A stretch of 64,000 bases of DNA from Pedobacter sp. Bi126 (GTDB taxonomy: Bacteria > Bacteroidota > Bacteroidia > Sphingobacteriales > Sphingobacteriaceae): the NCBI RefSeq assembly GCF_918698245.1, contig NZ_CAKKMS010000002.1, positions 186,001 to 250,000 on the forward strand, in the 5' to 3' direction. The position numbers and the translations under genes are program-made. Shown piece after piece: positions 16,765 through 25,295 of this stretch (the first letter of the stretch is position 1; each line of letters starts with the position of its first letter). Under the pieces are notes generated by a model that was given only the letters and a program-made list of their open reading frames with translations, was not told where the DNA came from and made no database searches.

Positions 16765-17895
16765 TTACTGAGAAGCGAGAATAGCTGTTTTTAGGCTTTC
16801 GAAGGCATCCTCTATCGTTATAGTTAGTTGATGGTCTTTATTTTCTATTTTTTTAATGATGTCTGACAAAATCGACTGAACACATTTTCCGTAAACCTCT
16901 CCCTTGGTTTGATGGATTTCAAAATTGCCGGAAAGCATTTCATCTACCTGGTAAGTTATTCCGCCGGCATTTACGGCTTGATTTTCGGCCGGTAGATCTT
17001 CACTGCCCCAACCCTCGGGTCTGGAAACGTCTCTCAAAGTATTTAATTCGCCGTGTACGGTAATGGTCCAGCCCGGCAGGCTTTCCAGCTGTACTTTGCC
17101 CTGGCTGTTTACCAGTGCTTTCACCGTTCCTTTCATAGGCATCCAGCCTTCAATTTCTATACGGGCGAGATCGTAGGCAAGGTGTATCGTTGTTTGTTCA
17201 AATAAGCCAGGCCCGGAAAAAGCATGGTAGTAGCTGGCAATTAAACCTTCGTTATATAACACCATCGCAGCCATACGGTCGCGCTGGTTTTCATTTCTAC
17301 TATCAGTGCAACCATACACCTCAATGTATTCCTGATTGCCAATGGCATTCACAATATCGAAAAAGTGTACCCCATGTTCGATGAATATTCCACCAGACAT
17401 TTCTGTTTTCCAGAACCAGTGATCCTGAGGCAAAGCCTCATCTTGCGCATAGTTGTTTACAACAACATGCCTTAGCTTGCCAAAAGTACCTGCCTGTCCT
17501 AATTTGATGAGATTTTGAATAATGGGGTTATAACGGATCATATGATCTACTGTTATCACGCTACCGGTCTGCTTTTGCGTTTCTATAATCTCCCGCGCGC
17601 CTTCTTCACTTATTGCCACGGGTTTTTCGAGCAGGACATGTTTGCCGGCCTTCATCGCTGCGCAGGCCATTTCGGCGTGTAAACTTGGTGGCGTTACAAT
17701 ACTTACAATGTCTATATTTTTGTCCTGTATCAATTCTTTCCAATCGCGATATACCACGAAATTTTCTTCGGATTGAAAATTTTTGTGCGGATCTGCAATT
17801 GCAACAATTTCTACATTGGGCAGCTTTTCCCACCAATAATGAAGGAATTTACCAAACCCCCCGTAACCGATTATTCCTATTTTATATTTTTTCAT
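16765..17895 (-). CDS. Gfo/Idh/MocA-family oxidoreductase
   Basis: A 376-residue NAD(P)-dependent dehydrogenase. The Rossmann motif is GIIGYGGFGKF near residue 7, the cofactor-site motif is LLEKPVAIS, and the second domain has SGGIFIEHGVHFFDIVNAIG with the catalytic-type His. Family members oxidise or reduce sugars, inositols and biliverdin-like substrates. No neighbour identifies the substrate. No signal peptide, so cytoplasmic. Confidence 0.88.
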   Translation of the reverse strand: MKKYKIGIIGYGGFGKFLHYWWEKLPNVEIVAIADPHKNFQSEENFVVYRDWKELIQDKNIDIVSIVTPPSLHAEMACAAMKAGKHVLLEKPVAISEEGAREIIETQKQTGSVITVDHMIRYNPIIQNLIKLGQAGTFGKLRHVVVNNYAQDEALPQDHWFWKTEMSGGIFIEHGVHFFDIVNAIGNQEYIEVYGCTDSRNENQRDRMAAMVLYNEGLIASYYHAFSGPGLFEQTTIHLAYDLARIEIEGWMPMKGTVKALVNSQGKVQLESLPGWTITVHGELNTLRDVSRPEGWGSEDLPAENQAVNAGGITYQVDEMLSGNFEIHQTKGEVYGKCVQSILSDIIKKIENKDHQLTITIEDAFESLKTAILASQ

Positions 17896-18078
17896 CTGTT
17901 TTACTATTTACCTGTGGCCGATAGACTGTCGATTATGTTAAACACTAAAAAAACAATTTCTCTAAACAGAAGGTTTTGGAAATAGGTGCATTTTTGCGCA
18001 GCTTATTCTTTCGCGTTAAAATTGGCTGATTAGAATAAATTCATAATTTGAAACAGTTTTTTACTTAACTAATTTATC

Positions 18079-18528
18079 TTGTTATTTCACTTAATCTATT
18101 TTAGCAAAGCCCGGACGTTAATGCCGGTGGATGGTCTTACCAGCTTACTCAACAAATCCAGAGTAGATAACCTGGCAAATGACATTACAGGTATGCTTTT
18201 ATATATGGAAGGAAGATATTTTTCGGAATATGAAGGGCGTTTTATGCAGGTGCTGGAAGGTAGTGAAAGTAGTGTGAAAAAACTTTTCGAAAAGATAGCA
18301 AAAGACGAACGGCATCAGGGGGTACTGGTATTAAGGGAGTCATTTCTAAAAGAACGCAATTTCCCGGATTGGACCATGGGTTTTAAATCAATAAAACACG
18401 AAGAATACCAAAAACTGCCTGGCTTTTTCCCCCTCGGGGACGATTTTCTATTAAAAGAAGATGCTCAAAAGGGTAACGCTGCCCTTGACTTTTTAAAGTC
18501 TTTTTATGATATATCCAGCAAATTGTGA
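18079..18528 (+). CDS. BLUF-domain blue-light photoreceptor with TTG start
   Basis: A 149-residue single-domain BLUF protein that binds FAD. Key residues: Tyr7 (HLIYFS), Asn31, Gln57 (FMQVLEG), Trp98 and Met100 (DWTMGF). The Tyr-Asn spacing of 24 matches AppA, but the Gln is 8 positions later than usual because of an insertion at about residues 46-53 (RYFSEYEG). No ATG precedes the Tyr: an in-frame TAA lies at 18070 and the next ATG (18121) would delete the flavin-site Tyr, so the TTG at 18079 is taken as the start. Short BLUF proteins signal through partner proteins. Confidence 0.85.
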   Translation: MLFHLIYFSKARTLMPVDGLTSLLNKSRVDNLANDITGMLLYMEGRYFSEYEGRFMQVLEGSESSVKKLFEKIAKDERHQGVLVLRESFLKERNFPDWTMGFKSIKHEEYQKLPGFFPLGDDFLLKEDAQKGNAALDFLKSFYDISSKL

Positions 18529-18692
18529 TGTCTGTAGCTAAAGGAAATCTTACAGGATCGTTTCTACTTGGCTTGTTTCCCTTAAAAAAACTTCGCACCC
18601 GCTTACCAATATTTCTTTTATTAGATAAACCTATAAAATGCCTGAAGGAAGAACTCAAAGTTTAAATTTTTTAAACTTTTTTTTGTTAGGCC

Positions 18693-18711
18693 ATGTTCTT
18701 ATGATGAACAT
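18693..18711. promoter_or_regulatory. Inverted repeat before the YciE/F gene
   Basis: ATGTTC and GAACAT, separated by 7 bases, lie 15 bases upstream of the start codon at 18726. This could be a regulator site or a leader hairpin. The arms are short, so chance is possible. Confidence 0.3.
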
Positions 18712-18725
18712 TAAACTATAAAAAC

Positions 18726-19247
18726 ATGGCAAATAAAAAAAATGATGTACAGATGCCAAATGCGCATCTTCATGAACTTTTTGTGGATGAATTAAGGGAT
18801 ATACTTGGAGCGGAGAAGCAGTTGCTTAAAGGTCTGAAAAAACTCTCAGAAGCCGCCGGCAGTGAAAAACTGAAAAATGCTTTTGAAACGCATTATGCCC
18901 AAACCGAAGGACAGATTGACCGACTGAAAGAGGTTTTTAACTCAATAGGTCTCACTGCGAGGGGTAAAAAGTGTAAGGCAATGGAAGGTCTCCTGGAAGA
19001 GGCAGACGAAATTATCGAGAGCTTTGGCGGTGAGCCACAAGTGCTTGATGCCGCATTAATCACAGCGGCACAAAAAGTTGAGCACTACGAGATAGCAAGT
19101 TATGGAACCCTTGTAACCTTTGCAAAGCTAATGGAGCATACTGAGGCCGAAGAGTTATTGGCTGCTACACTTGCGGAAGAAAAAGATACCGACAGCCTAT
19201 TGACAGAAATCGCTTTAACTGAAGCAAATACAGGCGTTACAGCCTAG
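18726..19247 (+). CDS. Ferritin-like YciE/YciF (DUF892) protein
   Basis: A 173-residue four-helix-bundle protein. The family opening (LHELFVDELRDILGAEKQLLKGLKKLSEAA) and the later QKVEHYEIASYGTLVTFAKL and LAATLAEEKDTDSLLTEIA carry the Glu/His set expected for a di-iron centre. Enterobacterial YciE/YciF are RpoS-linked stress proteins. A strong terminator follows at once, so it is a single-gene unit. Confidence 0.9.
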   Translation: MANKKNDVQMPNAHLHELFVDELRDILGAEKQLLKGLKKLSEAAGSEKLKNAFETHYAQTEGQIDRLKEVFNSIGLTARGKKCKAMEGLLEEADEIIESFGGEPQVLDAALITAAQKVEHYEIASYGTLVTFAKLMEHTEAEELLAATLAEEKDTDSLLTEIALTEANTGVTA

Positions 19248-19256
19248 AATACCTGC

Positions 19257-19289
19257 AAAACGCCACGCTACCCAGTGTGGCGTTTTTAA
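19257..19289 (+). terminator. Rho-independent terminator after the YciE/F gene
   Basis: AAAACGCCAC and GTGTGGCGTTTTT form a strong stem around a short loop and end in a T run, 10 bases after the stop codon at 19247. Confidence 0.88.
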
Positions 19290-19344
19290 TCTCTTCAGGT
19301 TTAAATCGCTGGCAAGGCAATAGAAACCTGACCTCCAGAACCAA

Positions 19345-20181
19345 ATGAAAACACTATACAATATTATTTTAATTCTCGCGCTGTTAAGCGTTGTCAATAT
19401 TGGGGCTTTCGGCCAGCAAAAAACCTGCTATCATTTATTCAGGCCAGTTCCGGGTGACAGTTTGAGGGAAATGGAAACCGATCGGCCAGATGTAACCGAA
19501 AGCCCGCAAACCGTTGATGCCGGGCATTTTCAGTTTGAGACCGATCTTATTCGCTTTCAGCGCGAAAACGGCGATGCAGGAAGGAGCGACGAGTATCTTT
19601 TCAATCTGGCCAATATAAAGCTTGGGTTAACAAATTCGACAGCCATTCAGCTTACATTTGAAAGTTTTGTGGTAAAAAAGGATTTTTATACTGAAAGCAG
19701 TGTTGATCGGAACAGTGGGTTTGGCGATCTTACGCTCAGGTTGAAACAAAATCTACTGGGCAATGATAAAGGAAAATTCGCTATCGCGCTGCTTCCATAC
19801 CTGAAGTTTCCGACTTCCCGTGCAGATAAAGAAAGCCAATATGAAGGGGGTATCATCATCCCAATGAGTATTAAATTTGGAAATGATTGGAAATTAGGCT
19901 TTCAGGTTGAAGCAGACCGGTTACAGGACGAGGAAGGCTCCGGACACCACAACCAGATTTTGCAGACGCTTACCGTATCACACCCGCTTACTAAAAAGCT
20001 TGATGGAATCATTGAAACCTATTATACCTATGAATTTAAAGATAACCATTTAAAAAACTTTCTGAATGCTGCGCTGCAATATGAGCTATCTAAGGACTTG
20101 CTTATCGATGGTGGCCTTAATTATGGCGTTCAGCATGATGCAAGGAAAAGCTATTTTGTGGGGCTTTCTTTCAGGCTATGA
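19345..20181 (+). CDS. Outer-membrane transporter-like beta-barrel (Phenol_MetA_deg family)
   Basis: A 278-residue protein with a signal peptide (ending near AFGQQ, residue 24). It has the family sequence ETDRPDVTESPQTVDAGHFQFE, alternating barrel strands such as GFGDLTLRLKQNLLG, and a terminal aromatic residue pattern (YFVGLSFRL) typical of outer-membrane barrels. Members are predicted channels, often annotated as transporters, with unknown cargo. A terminator follows at 20244. Confidence 0.85.
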   Translation: MKTLYNIILILALLSVVNIGAFGQQKTCYHLFRPVPGDSLREMETDRPDVTESPQTVDAGHFQFETDLIRFQRENGDAGRSDEYLFNLANIKLGLTNSTAIQLTFESFVVKKDFYTESSVDRNSGFGDLTLRLKQNLLGNDKGKFAIALLPYLKFPTSRADKESQYEGGIIIPMSIKFGNDWKLGFQVEADRLQDEEGSGHHNQILQTLTVSHPLTKKLDGIIETYYTYEFKDNHLKNFLNAALQYELSKDLLIDGGLNYGVQHDARKSYFVGLSFRL

Positions 20182-20243
20182 TCCAGAATTGGTATTCCCG
20201 CAAAATGACAGAAGAAATTCTGTTGAAAAACGTAAAATTATAA

Positions 20244-20269
20244 AACCTTTTTTGCAAAGGTTCTTTTTA
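20244..20269 (+). terminator. Rho-independent terminator after the outer-membrane barrel gene
   Basis: AACCTTT and AAAGGTT form a 7-bp stem with a 5-base loop, followed by CTTTTT. Confidence 0.75.
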
Positions 20270-20310
20270 GCAGCTATCCTCAATAAGTAATAGATCAATC
20301 AATACACATT

Positions 20311-20511
20311 ATGGAAAACAACCTATCGGGAAAAGTTCCCCAGACCAGTTTGCCCAAAGAAACCGAACTTCCAGAAAATACCGATTACCGTGGAATTGCC
20401 GGGAAAGGAAGTCTCATCAATGATCCGAAGACTCCGGAACACAGCGAGGCATCCAGCGAGGAAGATAATAACAAAGAAACGGATAACAATCCATTGATCC
20501 GGGGCATTTAA
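20311..20511 (+). CDS. Small hydrophilic hypothetical protein
   Basis: A 66-residue polar protein rich in Asn, Glu, Pro and Ser (ETELPENTDYRGIAGKG in the middle, NNPLIRGI at the end). No hydrophobic segment or known motif. By size and composition it joins the other small disordered proteins of the window. The gene lies right after a terminator, so it has its own promoter. Confidence 0.5.
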   Translation: MENNLSGKVPQTSLPKETELPENTDYRGIAGKGSLINDPKTPEHSEASSEEDNNKETDNNPLIRGI

Positions 20512-20664
20512 ACTTTTGCTTAACAAAACATACCTAAGAACAGGACAGCTGTGCTTACCTAGCAGTGTACTAAAGTTGAGTCCTATTTCATGCTCAATTG
20601 CTTTGCAAAGAACAAATCCTTTGTAACAGCTGTTATTAATCCAGTTACACGTAAAAATAGAAAA

Positions 20665-20955
20665 ATGACTAAAATTAACGGGACAAACAATCCTTCAACC
20701 ACAGAAGAAGCTAACAGGTTCGAATCTGGTGTGATAGAAACAGTTTGGAGTGAAACAGGAGAACCCCATTATATTGTTAAGGATGGCCTTAATGTTAAAG
20801 AATATGCCGCTTTGGCGAAAAAATACCTTGAAAATGAACGGATCATAGCACATGATTTTACCAGCTATGTAATTAACAGATCAGGTGAGCGCGTTGATTT
20901 TGAATATAAATCAGGATGGTTCCTCGAAGGTTTAGCCGAACAGGAAATGGAATAA
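20665..20955 (+). CDS. Hypothetical protein
   Basis: A 96-residue protein from the ATG at 20665 (MTKINGTNN); an earlier in-frame ATG at 20590 would add 25 residues that look like leader. It appears soluble and folded, with a mixed helix and strand pattern (PHYIVKDGLNVKEYAALAKK, DFTSYVINRSGERVDFEYK). No family is recognised and no neighbour explains it. Confidence 0.6.
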   Translation: MTKINGTNNPSTTEEANRFESGVIETVWSETGEPHYIVKDGLNVKEYAALAKKYLENERIIAHDFTSYVINRSGERVDFEYKSGWFLEGLAEQEME

Positions 20956-21032
20956 GCCCTTTTCATTTATCTTTTTAAATTTAAAAATGCGATCGGAAAA
21001 TTTGAATTTGTAACATATAACTAGTACCATAT

Positions 21033-21521
21033 ATGATAAATCCGCTCGTTAAAACTGTCGGCTGTAGTATTGCCGGAACAACGATGATGACAGCATCAAG
21101 TGCATTAATGTCATTAATAGGCCAAGACTTTAGAGAGTCTGAGCGTTTAAATGGCTTGATTAGCAGGGTATTGCCTTTTCTTCCAAAACATGTCAGATCC
21201 GTTTCAGCGTGGGCTGCACATTACGCAATGGGATCTGCGTTTTCTGCTGTATATGTTAAGTTATGGGATTCAAAGACCTTGAAACCTACAGGAACCTGTG
21301 GGCTGTGTTTGGGCGCAGTGAGCGGCCTGATCGGAATTGCTATCTGGAAAGCAACATTTGCCGTCCATCCGTTAAGCCCACTCATGAATTATAAACGGTT
21401 CTATTTACAACGTATTCCAGCCCATATTGTATTTGCAATCTTTGCAACAATTGCTTACCGTGCCATGCAAAGTATTGATAGCACAAATGGCGCAGAACAA
21501 GAAGAAGCATTGGGTAGGTAG
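21033..21521 (+). CDS. Small-residue-rich membrane protein
   Basis: A 162-residue integral membrane protein with four hydrophobic stretches (about 6-28, 60-78, 92-110 and 128-147) rich in Gly, Ala and Ser. The pattern is loosely like DUF1440/YagU-type proteins (SVSAWAAHYAMGSAFSAVYV), but I am not sure of the family. It stands alone between two hypothetical genes. Confidence 0.65.
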   Translation: MINPLVKTVGCSIAGTTMMTASSALMSLIGQDFRESERLNGLISRVLPFLPKHVRSVSAWAAHYAMGSAFSAVYVKLWDSKTLKPTGTCGLCLGAVSGLIGIAIWKATFAVHPLSPLMNYKRFYLQRIPAHIVFAIFATIAYRAMQSIDSTNGAEQEEALGR

Positions 21522-21595
21522 AAACGCACCCCTTAATCTTTCTGTGCGTTCAGTCGTGATAGCTACTCCAATAAATTATAGTTAGCATTCACATT

Positions 21596-21616
21596 AGCAG
21601 TGGCAAATGCACTGCT
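21596..21616. terminator. Possible bidirectional terminator between convergent genes
   Basis: AGCAGTG and CACTGCT form a 7-bp stem around a 7-base loop, between the genes ending at 21521 and 21639. The T run is weak. Confidence 0.4.
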
Positions 21617-21638
21617 TACTGTTTCCTATTGAATTGGT

Positions 21639-22109
21639 TCAGTTCACAGTGGTCTGATTGATTAGGATCCGTTCGGGGATGCGCTGGTGAATAGCTTGCA
21701 ATAGCTTTGGAAGCTGTTTTTCTTTAATATTTCCCTTTAGTATAATATTTCGGTCGGTTATAACCGCCCATGATTCGGGATGTATTGCCAGAAGGCTATC
21801 TGCCAGTTGTTTCAAATCAAAATCTTGACCGATAGTTAGTGGTCTTATAACCACTTGATTATCAATATTCTTAATGACGTGAATAGTGCCTAGCTTTTGA
21901 ATGATGGCCATTCTGGATTTATAGGTTGGGCAATAACCCCAGATCTTTACATTGCGGTTCCGGACAGTAAAATTTACGCCAGCAAAATTTACATCTTCTT
22001 TTGCTTTCATCGTAAGATCTGCTTTGATCTGCCTGTCTCTTTCATAGCCATTACACGAAATTATTGATAAAGCGCATATAACAAAGCGCAATGTACTGTG
22101 GAGTTTCAT
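21639..22109 (-). CDS. Lipoprotein with BON-like repeats
   Basis: A 156-residue protein from the ATG at 22109 (MKLHSTLRFVICALSIISC), giving a lipoprotein signal with Cys about 19; an ATG at 22124 is also possible. The mature part has two alpha-beta units like BON domains: IKADLTMKAKEDVNFAGVNF with VRNRNVKIWGYCPTYKSR, then LKQLADSLLAIHPESWAVIT with NIILKGNIKEKQLPKLLQAI. BON domains bind envelope lipids. The assignment is by pattern only. Confidence 0.6.
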   Translation of the reverse strand: MKLHSTLRFVICALSIISCNGYERDRQIKADLTMKAKEDVNFAGVNFTVRNRNVKIWGYCPTYKSRMAIIQKLGTIHVIKNIDNQVVIRPLTIGQDFDLKQLADSLLAIHPESWAVITDRNIILKGNIKEKQLPKLLQAIHQRIPERILINQTTVN

Positions 22110-22220
22110 ATTTGTGCTGTTCATTAAAAATAACCTATACACCAACTGCGATGATATGTCCCTGACGATTACCCACACACACTGCAGGTTTCATTATTCT
22201 CATTATGTTAAATTTGAAAT

Positions 22221-22265
22221 GCAGCGGCACTGTACCGCTGCGATCCTTCGGTTTATAATAGACCG
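22221..22265 (-). terminator. Double hairpin at the 3' end of module A
   Basis: On the minus strand a small stem CGGT/ACCG encloses the stop codon of the gene ending at 22253. It is followed by a stem GCAGCGG/CCGCTGC at 22221-22241. The same arrangement with different stem bases occurs in copy B (28468-28506). Confidence 0.55.
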
Positions 22266-22447
22266 GCTATCCCATTTGATGGCGCTTTCCACTTTAGGTT
22301 AACGATTTTTCCTTTAATTAACCCAGATCGGCTGCGTTCTTCTAAAGGTGGCTGGCACATTAATGGCTGTAACCGTTGGCGTCTGTCATCAACTTTTTCT
22401 GCTATGGAGATCTTATCCCTTTGTGCACTGCTTCGCTTTTGTTCCAT
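22253..22447 (-). CDS. Small basic protein of a two-copy undescribed family (copy A)
   Basis: A 64-residue protein beginning MEQKRSSAQRDKISIA and ending NLKWKAPSNGIAGLL. A 65-residue paralogue at 28493-28690 has nearly the same first 16 and last 15 residues and a diverged middle. Conserved ends with a variable centre show selection on protein sequence, so the gene is real. No known domain, signal or membrane segment. It could be a nucleic-acid-binding or ribosome-linked small protein; a peptide precursor is another idea without support here. Confidence 0.7.
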   Translation of the reverse strand: MEQKRSSAQRDKISIAEKVDDRRQRLQPLMCQPPLEERSRSGLIKGKIVNLKWKAPSNGIAGLL

Positions 22448-22699
22448 AATCTTTTTAACAGGTAACTGGCAGAAAGGCGGCTAGGTTTTACCATTTTCAA
22501 TTTCAGGTATTTTGTGCGCTCCGTTAAATAGGTTGCAGGTATTTAACGTAGCATAAAGCAGTATTTCGTATCCAAACTACCCCGCCGCTAAGTCTTTTGT
22601 AACGAATAGTGTTATTTCACGCAAATAGAGAACGTCATTAATGATAATTTCAAACAAAACGCTTATTTTCAGGTTTCAGATATTACCAAATGCCAACTT

Positions 22700-24697
22700 A
22701 TGGGTGAACAATTAACCTATTTATCTCTTTCTGCTACAAATGAGGAACGTTTTCAGGCATTATTGACCGCCACCTCGGATGTAGTTTACAGTATGAACCC
22801 AGACTGGACCATCTTGACTGAGCTCGATGGCCATGGGGTCCGCCATGATGCAAAGGATGCAACCCCAGGTTGGCAATCCAAGTATGTATATGAAGAAGAC
22901 CTTAAACTTGTACAGCATGCCATTCAAAATGCGATCGAGACAGGGAGCATTTTTCAGCTTGAACACCGGGTGAAACGGGCTGATGGAAGTGTCGGTTGGA
23001 CCTTTTCCAGGGCAGTGCCGATTTTTGATGATAAAGGGGAGGTAAAAGAATGGTTTGGTGTGGAATCGGATATTACGGAACGCAAATTAGCCGAACAGCA
23101 CCTGGCAACCTCTAAAGAAGTATTGGAGCAGCAGAAGCGCACTTACGAAACCATCACTTCCGGAACACCAGACCTGATGTACGTTTTTGATCTCGAGTAT
23201 CGGTTCACCTATGCAAACGCCGCACTTTTGCAGATGTGGGGCAAATCCTGGGACGAAGCAATAGGGAAGAACCTGCTGGAAAATGGTTACGAACCATGGC
23301 ATGCAGATATGCATGAGCGGGAGATTGACAGCATCATCGCTACAGGAAACCCGGTTAGGGGCGAAGTGGCTTTTCCGCACGCCACCATGGGCAGAAGGTT
23401 GTATGATTATATCCTAAATCCTGTTTTCAATGAAAGCGGCGAAGTCGTCGCCGTTTCAGGAACGACCAGGGACGTAACCGAACGGGACCAATGGCAACAG
23501 CAGCTGGAACAAAGCGCTTTAAGGTTGCAGACCATGAACGAGGAATTTGCCGCGATTAATGAGGAGCTCACAGTTTCCAATGATCAGCTCAAGGCGGCCA
23601 ACGAACGTTTGTCAAAAGCAAATGCCGATCTCATTTCCGCCCAAAAAACCATTGAGGAAGGGAAACTTGTCCTCCGTCTCGCAGTTGAGGCGGCAAATTT
23701 CGGTATTTGGTATATAAATTCAGTTACCAGGGAACTCATTACCGATGCCCGGTTTAAGGAATTATTCGGTTATTACCCCGATGAAGCGCTTTCCATTGAA
23801 CAGGCAATTGCACAGATTACAGTTGAATACAGGGACTTTATTTCCGGTAAACTTGAAAACGCAATTTATAATAATGGAGATTATGATGTTAGTTATCCCG
23901 TTATCGGTCTGCATGATAATAAACTGAGGTGGCTCAGGGCAATCGGCAATCTTACAGCAGACCCTTCAGGCACATTTTCTGCATTCACCGGTGTAGTTAT
24001 GGATATAACCGAACAAAAGATGGAGGAAATAAGGAAGAACGATTTTATGGGTGTGGTAAGCCACGAACTCAAGACACCATTGACCTCACTTTCTGCATAT
24101 CTCCAGTTATTGGAATCGCGGTCAAAGCAAAACCCCGACGAAATCATCCATCGTGCCTTATCACAATCTGTTAAACAGACCAAGCGCATGACTGACATGA
24201 TTAACGGTTTTTTGGATTTGTCGAGACTGGAATCGGCAAAGATCGATGTCAACAGTTCAAAATTTGATATTAGTGAGCTGATCAGAGATTCACAAGAGGA
24301 AGCGTTAATGTTATATGGTACCCATAAATTTATTTTTGATCCTGTGGAAAGCCACATGGTAAATGGAGACAGGGGAAGACTTGGACAGGTCATTTCAAAT
24401 CTTGTTGGCAATGCGGTTAAGTATTCCAGACCGGGGAGCGTTATCCTGGTGTCATGTGTTGGAGCCGGTGAGCAGGTGAGGGTAAGCGTAAGGGATGAGG
24501 GGATCGGAGTTAGAAAAGAAGAGCTTCCGAAAATATTTGGGCGGTTTTACCGTGCGGAGGGCAATAAGCTGATCTCGGGATTCGGGATAGGACTGTACGT
24601 CTGTTCGGAGATTATAAAGCTGCACGGCGGGGAAATATGGGCAGAAAGCGATCTGGGGAAAGGTTCTTTATTCACCTTCACCTTGCCGCGGCTGTAA
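22700..24697 (+). CDS. Cytosolic sensor histidine kinase with three PAS domains
   Basis: A 665-residue kinase without membrane segments. PAS domains span about residues 12-130, 148-262 and 322-440, the last two separated by a coiled coil (about 265-320). The HisKA domain has the phosphorylated His455 (FMGVVSHELKTPL). The ATPase domain shows the N box (SNLVGNAVKY, 566-575), the G1 box DEGIGV (599-604), the F box FGRFYR and the G2 box GFGIGL (627-632). It senses an internal signal and passes phosphate to an unlinked regulator, as no response-regulator gene is adjacent. Confidence 0.93.
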   Translation: MGEQLTYLSLSATNEERFQALLTATSDVVYSMNPDWTILTELDGHGVRHDAKDATPGWQSKYVYEEDLKLVQHAIQNAIETGSIFQLEHRVKRADGSVGWTFSRAVPIFDDKGEVKEWFGVESDITERKLAEQHLATSKEVLEQQKRTYETITSGTPDLMYVFDLEYRFTYANAALLQMWGKSWDEAIGKNLLENGYEPWHADMHEREIDSIIATGNPVRGEVAFPHATMGRRLYDYILNPVFNESGEVVAVSGTTRDVTERDQWQQQLEQSALRLQTMNEEFAAINEELTVSNDQLKAANERLSKANADLISAQKTIEEGKLVLRLAVEAANFGIWYINSVTRELITDARFKELFGYYPDEALSIEQAIAQITVEYRDFISGKLENAIYNNGDYDVSYPVIGLHDNKLRWLRAIGNLTADPSGTFSAFTGVVMDITEQKMEEIRKNDFMGVVSHELKTPLTSLSAYLQLLESRSKQNPDEIIHRALSQSVKQTKRMTDMINGFLDLSRLESAKIDVNSSKFDISELIRDSQEEALMLYGTHKFIFDPVESHMVNGDRGRLGQVISNLVGNAVKYSRPGSVILVSCVGAGEQVRVSVRDEGIGVRKEELPKIFGRFYRAEGNKLISGFGIGLYVCSEIIKLHGGEIWAESDLGKGSLFTFTLPRL

Positions 24698-24818
24698 GGG
24701 GCGATGTATTTGTGATTAATCTTTTGTCAGGCTCCATTATTCTTTGATGGGTGTTAGCCATATTCAAATCATTTACTGCGCCGCCTACCTTTATCCCTCT
24801 TGAACAATATTAAGACAG

Positions 24819-25124
24819 CTATTGCGGTGGGGCTTCCAGCTCATCATCGCTGTCAAGTTCAATATTTTGGAGTTCTCCTAAATGAGCCGTGCCAGGGTGC
24901 ACAAGTTCGATCTGCTCTGCTAACATATGGAGGATCTCCAGCTCAATAGCTGCCGGGTTCTGGCATACATGCAAAAAATCCCGGCTGTCGGGTTCCAGGC
25001 TGGCCACAAATTTTCCGTCCTGGTAGATTTTGTATTTACAGCCACCGGTAACGTGATGCGGGTGCTGTTCAACCTGGAAATGGAACTTATGGTTGGGGCT
25101 AAGGGTTACGGTAAAGTTGTCCAT
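24819..25124 (-). CDS. Hypothetical protein
   Basis: A 101-residue protein from the ATG at 25124 (MDNFTVTLSPNHKFHF); an upstream in-frame start would add nine residues. It has a beta-rich first half with several His and Cys (HPHHVTGGCKYKIYQDGKFVA), a helical second half (AAIELEILHMLAEQIEL) and an acidic tail (DSDDELEAPPQ). The His/Cys content could bind metal, but no family is recognised. Confidence 0.6.
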   Translation of the reverse strand: MDNFTVTLSPNHKFHFQVEQHPHHVTGGCKYKIYQDGKFVASLEPDSRDFLHVCQNPAAIELEILHMLAEQIELVHPGTAHLGELQNIELDSDDELEAPPQ

Positions 25125-25295
25125 AAGGGTTTTGTGTTTTATACATAACAATCCCAGGGCAACGCTTGTTTCAAAATTGGAAGCAGGATAGTACTATTTA
25201 TTGATAGAATACATCGCCAAGCGCTGATCGACCCAAACGGGACTGCGGTAAATATTTCTGCGAAGAATATTTCTGGACACCGTTTGTCCCAATAA

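Larger units (their letters stand above)
22221..22572 (-). repeat. Duplicated small-protein module, copy A
   Basis: This block repeats at 28468-28816 in the same orientation. Both copies contain an upstream region (AGGTATTTT and CAGTATT stretches kept in place), a 64-65 aa gene, a hairpin over the stop codon, and a GCAGCGG/CCGCTGC hairpin just beyond. Coding ends and flanks are conserved, while the middle of the gene has diverged. Confidence 0.7.

Noticed and set aside
18121..18528. BLUF gene starting at the first ATG
   Set aside because: This would remove the flavin-site Tyr and the first beta strand, which are clearly encoded upstream.
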